Below are positions 5,564 through 8,219 of a stretch of 8,219 nucleotides of DNA, piece by piece. The notes under the pieces were generated by a model. That model was not told where the DNA came from, did no database searches, and was given only the letters and a program-made list of their open reading frames with translations. The position numbers and the translations under genes were made by a program. Origin of the DNA: GWA2-46-15 sp964551525 (GTDB taxonomy: Bacteria > Patescibacteriota > Minisyncoccia > Minisyncoccales > GWA2-46-15); the NCBI GenBank assembly GCA_964551525.1, contig CAZKCH010000021.1, positions 1 through 8,219 on the forward strand, read 5' to 3'. Each line of letters starts with the position of its first letter. Position 1 is the first letter of the stretch.

Positions 5564-5606
5564 GGAAACGACGCTATTCTAAAAGAGGCGTCGTTTTCGT
5601 TTTTTT
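5564..5606 (+). terminator. Intrinsic terminator after khpA
   Basis: GGAAACGACGC (5564-5574) pairs with GCGTCGTTTTC (5588-5598) in an 11-bp stem with one G-U pair and a 13-base loop. A T-rich tract (5600-5606) follows. A smaller perfect hairpin, CAGCT-TTAC-AGCTG (5548-5561), lies just before it. The terminator separates khpA from trmD by only about 20 bases, so trmD must depend on read-through or on a promoter I did not find. Confidence 0.85.
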
Positions 5607-5628
5607 GTTTTATGTTTTAAGTTTTATG
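5601..5628 (+). repeat. Four 7-bp units (TTTTATG-like) running into the trmD start
   Basis: TTTTTTG, TTTTATG, TTTTAAG and TTTTATG follow without gaps from 5601 to 5628. The first overlaps the T tract of the khpA terminator, and the last supplies an in-frame ATG at 5626 directly before the trmD start at 5629. The region that would carry the ribosome-binding site is therefore repeat. Confidence 0.65.
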
Positions 5629-6354
5629 ATGATTTTCGACATCATTACTATTTTCCCGCATTTGTTTGATTCGTTTATAAACGAATCGATCATCAAACGA
5701 GCGCAAAAGCAGGGCCTGATTAAAATCAGAGTTTTTGATTTGAGAAAATGGGCTAAAGACCCGCGCAAGAGCGTGGATGACAAGCCATTTGGCGGAGGAA
5801 GAGGAATGGTAATGAGGGTAAAACCAATATATAGAGCCCTACGGGCATTAAAAGTACCAAGTACCAAGTACTCCGCCAGAGGCGGATCCGTTGTAGGCGG
5901 ACAATTACCAAAACTAAAAACTATCCTTTTTTCTCCAAGGGGCAAAAGATTTACTCAACAAATAGCTTACAAGTATTCTAAGTTAAAAAGGGTGGTGATG
6001 ATTTGCGGCCGGTACGAGGGCGTGGATGAAAGAGTAGGGCTAAACTTGGTTGATGAGCAGGTCTCAATCGGGGATTATGTGATGATGGGCGGGGAAGTGG
6101 CGGCCATGGCAGTAATGGAAGCGGTCTCGCGCCTGATCCCCGGGGTTTTAGGACATTCGGAACAGCTGCCGGAAAGAATCCCGTCAGCTAAGGGTCGAAG
6201 TGGAAGGGGATTCACCGAATACCCGCAATACACTCGCCCCGAGGTTTTTAGTCCCCGCAAGGGCGTCAAATGGAAAACGCCCAAAGTTTTATTGACTGGC
6301 AATCATAAAAACATCGCCGTCTGGCGGCAGAAGCATCAAAAGACCATACTTTAA
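5629..6354 (+). CDS. trmD: tRNA (guanine-N1-)-methyltransferase
   Basis: SPOUT-class enzyme that uses S-adenosylmethionine to methylate G37 of tRNAs and so prevents +1 frameshifting. From ATG 5629 it has 241 residues starting MIFDIITIFPHLFDSF. Family motifs are all present: FGGGRGMVM (54-62), GRYEGVDERV (127-136), the trefoil-knot region IGDYVMMGGEVAAMAVMEAV (147-166) and RLIPGVLG, and GFTEYPQYTRP (194-204). ATG 5626 is directly adjacent and equally possible; a TTG at 5605 would start inside the terminator tail and is unlikely. Residues about 75-92, between RALRAL and the strand KTILFSPRGKRF, are an insertion encoded by short repeats. In most bacteria rimM precedes trmD and rplS follows it; neither is here. 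The stop codon lies in another 7-bp array. No Shine-Dalgarno motif is seen. Confidence 0.96.
   Translation: MIFDIITIFPHLFDSFINESIIKRAQKQGLIKIRVFDLRKWAKDPRKSVDDKPFGGGRGMVMRVKPIYRALRALKVPSTKYSARGGSVVGGQLPKLKTILFSPRGKRFTQQIAYKYSKLKRVVMICGRYEGVDERVGLNLVDEQVSIGDYVMMGGEVAAMAVMEAVSRLIPGVLGHSEQLPERIPSAKGRSGRGFTEYPQYTRPEVFSPRKGVKWKTPKVLLTGNHKNIAVWRQKHQKTIL
5852..5901 (+). repeat. In-frame repeat insertion in trmD: three 7-bp units plus two 15-bp palindromic units
   Basis: AAGTACC, AAGTACC and AAGTACT (5852-5872) form an exact 21-base array apart from the last base. They run into TCCGCCAGAGGCGGA (5872-5886), a 6-bp inverted repeat around AGA, and the related TCCGTTGTAGGCGGA (5887-5901). The encoded residues (about 75-92) have no counterpart in ordinary TrmD, and the reading frame continues intact. 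Confidence 0.8.
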
Positions 6355-6375
6355 ACTCTAAACCTTAAACTCTAA
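6348..6375 (+). repeat. Four 7-bp units (ACTCTAA-like) across the trmD stop
   Basis: ACTTTAA, ACTCTAA, ACCTTAA and ACTCTAA follow without gaps. The trmD stop codon TAA (6352-6354) is the end of the first unit. The array fills most of the 29-base gap between the convergent trmD and reductase genes; no terminator hairpin was seen there for either. Confidence 0.8.
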
Positions 6376-6383
6376 TTCCAAGC

Positions 6384-7106
6384 TTAGAACTTATCGAAAA
6401 AGATTTGGCTTGAGGGGATTTTTTTGGTTTCCAAAAATTGCTTGATTGATTCCACGTTCTCGCGGCCACCGCAAAGATAATATTCAAAATCATCTAAATC
6501 GTTCTGCTTCAGCCGTTTTTCCTTAATATATTCTTCAAACCCTTGGTCAACGCGGCCGCGGCGGAAATGATCCGGATCAAGGCCTAAAAATTTCTCTTCT
6601 TGATCCAAGCAAAACCAGAAGTTAAAGTTCGGATGGTTTTTCAACAACGCCTCAAACTCGTCAAGGAAATAAATATCTTCTTTGGTTTTTAATCCCCAAA
6701 ATATCAAAATCTCGGCTTGGCCTTGTTTTTCCAGATAAGAAGCGACTTGGCTTCTCACCGGCGCAATGCCCACCCCGGTGGCCAAAAGAATCTTTGGCTT
6801 AGCCGTATTTTTTAAGGCAAAATTGCCGACTGGGCCCTGGAAAAAGGCAAAGTTGCCGATTTCTAATTTTCGCAAATATTCTGAGGCCAAACCGCCCGGA
6901 ATTAGTTTTATCACTAATTCAAAGCTGTTCCGGCGCGATTCAGGTGAAGCCAGTGAATAAGAACGTTTTTGTTCGCCTAAAGCCAGCATCAGATACTGGC
7001 CGGCCTGAAAGTTTAGTTCCTTTGGTTCTTCCATATTAAAAACAAACTGCCAGACATCGCCAGCCAACTGTTTTTTTGAGGATAAAATTGTTTTTAAATA
7101 ATCCAT
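6384..7106 (-). CDS. Ferredoxin-NADP reductase-like FAD/NAD(P)-binding oxidoreductase
   Basis: Soluble flavoprotein of the ferredoxin-NADP reductase superfamily, which moves electrons between NAD(P)H and a one-electron carrier through FAD. The 240 residues hold an FAD-binding beta-barrel (about 1-100) with QAGQYLML, RSYSLAS (48-54, the RxYS flavin motif) and GGLASEYL (71-78, phosphate contact). The nucleotide-binding fold (about 104-240) has LLATGVGIAPVRS (107-119), YYLCGG (209-214) and a C-terminal FFDKF. No 2Fe-2S ferredoxin domain or cysteine cluster is attached, so the electron partner is a separate protein. The substrate and the NADH/NADPH choice cannot be told. It is last in an operon after the membrane transporter, five bases away, and downstream of an Fe-S scaffold gene, which suggests a redox or Fe-S role. 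No Shine-Dalgarno motif precedes the ATG at 7106. Confidence 0.88.
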   Translation of the reverse strand: MDYLKTILSSKKQLAGDVWQFVFNMEEPKELNFQAGQYLMLALGEQKRSYSLASPESRRNSFELVIKLIPGGLASEYLRKLEIGNFAFFQGPVGNFALKNTAKPKILLATGVGIAPVRSQVASYLEKQGQAEILIFWGLKTKEDIYFLDEFEALLKNHPNFNFWFCLDQEEKFLGLDPDHFRRGRVDQGFEEYIKEKRLKQNDLDDFEYYLCGGRENVESIKQFLETKKIPSSQIFFDKF

Positions 7107-7111
7107 AAAAA

Positions 7112-7957
7112 TTAACTGATTAGTATTACGCCGATTGCCGCCAGAATACCCGCTGTCAACTTGGCAGCTAATCTCTGTTTTTCTTTAAGCAGGATGGCGG
7201 AAAAAAGGATGGTAAGAATGATCTTTGTTTGAGAAATAGGAGAGATTTGAGACACTAATCCTCCTTTTTCAAGGGCCAAATAAAAAGCAATGGCACTGAT
7301 GCCCCAAGTTAAAGCGAGCAAAAAATCAAAAGGGCTTATTAATTTTGGTATTTTTTTAAGATCAACAATTATTTTAGGATAAATTAAGAGTAAGGGGATG
7401 GCGGGCAAGAAAAAGCCAAGGGCAGTATAAGAAACCGCATCAGAAAATTTCAATAAATAAGCGTCGTTGACGATCGCCAAACCACCCAATCCGGCCGCGG
7501 CTAGACTATAAAGCACCCCGGGACTTTTTAGAGAAAAATCACCGGGCTTAGTGGCGATAACAATAGAAAGGATGATTAGTATTGTTCCCCAGATTATTGT
7601 TGAAGTTATTGTCTCTTTAAGAAAGATTGCCGAAGAGAAAATTGCCACTACGCTGCCAAAACAAAAGATAACGGCCATTTTCGAGGCCTCAATAGTTTTC
7701 AAGGCCTTAAAAGAAAAAAGAGTGCAAAGAGCATAAAGTATTGCCATAAGAACGAAATTGAGCGGATATTGCAAAATCGGAGGCATGGTAAAATCCTTGA
7801 TTAATGCAAAGATAAAGCAGACAAGGGCGCCAAGAATTTGAAGAACAAAAGAACGGAAAACGGGATTGCTTTCTTCTTTATTCATTAAAACTTTTTGCAG
7901 AATACCAATGAAGGCGCTAGTGATTAAAGAAAGTAGAGTGTAAAATAGCCAATTCAT
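7112..7957 (-). CDS. EamA/DMT-family membrane transporter
   Basis: Integral membrane protein of the drug/metabolite transporter superfamily; the transported compound cannot be deduced. The 281 residues are almost entirely hydrophobic segments, consistent with ten helices in two homologous halves. Segments begin near residues 3, 35, 66, 94, 120, 147, 176, 211, 245 and 266. The EamA signature occurs twice: SSAIFLKETIT at 108-118 and FSAILLKEKQ at 252-261, each before a helix that ends its half. There is no cleavable signal peptide beyond the first helix. The start ATG at 7957 overlaps the stop of the upstream Fe-S scaffold gene as ATGA, a typical translational coupling arrangement, and the reductase gene follows after five bases. 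The pairing with Fe-S and redox genes is unusual for the family but does not define a substrate. Confidence 0.88.
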   Translation of the reverse strand: MNWLFYTLLSLITSAFIGILQKVLMNKEESNPVFRSFVLQILGALVCFIFALIKDFTMPPILQYPLNFVLMAILYALCTLFSFKALKTIEASKMAVIFCFGSVVAIFSSAIFLKETITSTIIWGTILIILSIVIATKPGDFSLKSPGVLYSLAAAGLGGLAIVNDAYLLKFSDAVSYTALGFFLPAIPLLLIYPKIIVDLKKIPKLISPFDFLLALTWGISAIAFYLALEKGGLVSQISPISQTKIILTILFSAILLKEKQRLAAKLTAGILAAIGVILIS

Positions 7958-8219
7958 TTTAATGATGGTGATTTTTTAGTTCTTTCATAATAATCATAAA
8001 CTGCTTTGGCTAAAGCATCAACTGCCAAAACGGAACAATGTAATTTTGTCATGGGCAGACCGCCAAGCATTTTCACTATTTTATTTTTATCTATTTTTAA
8101 GGCCTCAGCAATTGTTTTGCCTTTGACCATTTCGGTAATGGCGGAACTGGTGGCAATGGCGGCCACGCAACCCAAGGTTTCAAATTTCACGTCCTTAATT
8201 ATTTCTTGCCCCTTTTTGT
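7954..8219 (-). CDS. IscU/NifU-like Fe-S cluster assembly scaffold, C-terminal part (partial, runs off right edge)
   Basis: Scaffold on which Fe-S clusters are built before transfer to target proteins, normally with a cysteine desulfurase. The 87 visible residues include IIKDVKFETLGCVAAIATSS, with the second scaffold cysteine (codon 8167-8169), then MVKGKTIAEALKI and LGGLPMTKLHCSVLAVDALAKAV, with the third (codon 8035-8037). The first cysteine and its neighbouring Asp would lie beyond the window. The reading frame continues upstream of the GTG at 8190 to the edge with family-like sequence (GQEIIKD), so 8190 is an internal Val codon and not a start. The stop overlaps the transporter start as ATGA. 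There is no sign of the C-terminal NifU domain, so the protein is an IscU/NifU-N type. Confidence 0.9.
   Translation of the reverse strand, partial: KKGQEIIKDVKFETLGCVAAIATSSAITEMVKGKTIAEALKIDKNKIVKMLGGLPMTKLHCSVLAVDALAKAVYDYYERTKKSPSLK

Noticed and set aside
5605..5628. TTG start for trmD at 5605
   Set aside because: It lies in the T tract of the terminator and adds residues not found in the family; ATG 5626 or 5629 gives the normal TrmD N-terminus.
7954..8190. GTG at 8190 as the start of a short complete scaffold protein
   Set aside because: Family-like sequence continues in frame to the window edge, and the first conserved cysteine would be missing, so the gene is partial.

Overview
The window reads as a piece of chromosome from a small-genome bacterium, most probably a member of the Candidate Phyla Radiation (Patescibacteria, Parcubacteria-like). 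This is inference. It rests on the tight packing of information-processing genes, the general lack of recognisable Shine-Dalgarno motifs, a NusB-Nudix fusion, an RNase III with an Asn in place of one catalytic Asp, and short repeats inserted inside housekeeping genes. No rRNA or other taxonomic marker is present. No phage, transposase, CRISPR or tRNA was seen.

Layout. Bases 1-1707 (minus) hold the N-terminal half of the replicative DNA polymerase III alpha subunit (dnaE), which runs off the left edge. It is divergent from rnhB (1781-2500, plus), which encodes RNase HII and carries two in-frame insertions, one A-rich and one an almost perfect 46-bp palindrome. Bases 2497-2812 hold a strong sigma70-type promoter, about 280 nt of highly structured non-coding sequence and a hairpin terminator: a stand-alone RNA that I cannot assign to a known class. 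A second promoter (2822-2850) starts a probable operon rpmF (L32), nusB-nudix, rnc (RNase III), rpsP (S16), khpA (KH-domain RNA-binding protein), closed by an intrinsic terminator at 5564-5606. trmD (tRNA m1G37 methyltransferase) follows at once and also has an in-frame repeat insertion. Convergent to it, on the minus strand, is an operon that enters from the right edge: an IscU/NifU-like Fe-S scaffold (partial), an EamA/DMT-family membrane transporter and a ferredoxin-NADP reductase-like flavoprotein.

How the genes work together. The plus-strand block serves ribosome and RNA biogenesis: two ribosomal proteins, an antitermination factor used in rRNA transcription, the rRNA-processing RNase III, a small RNA chaperone and a tRNA methyltransferase. 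DnaE and RNase HII serve replication and ribonucleotide removal. The minus-strand operon points to Fe-S and redox metabolism.

The most unusual feature is a set of short tandem arrays that all have a 7-bp period but different unit sequences. They lie in the rpmF leader, the rpmF-nusB gap, the trmD start, inside trmD, at the trmD stop and, more loosely, inside rnhB. Together with the palindromes inside rnhB and trmD they look like a family of small intrusive elements, similar in idea to the Rickettsia palindromic elements that insert in frame into genes. The unidentified RNA is the second strong candidate for something undescribed.
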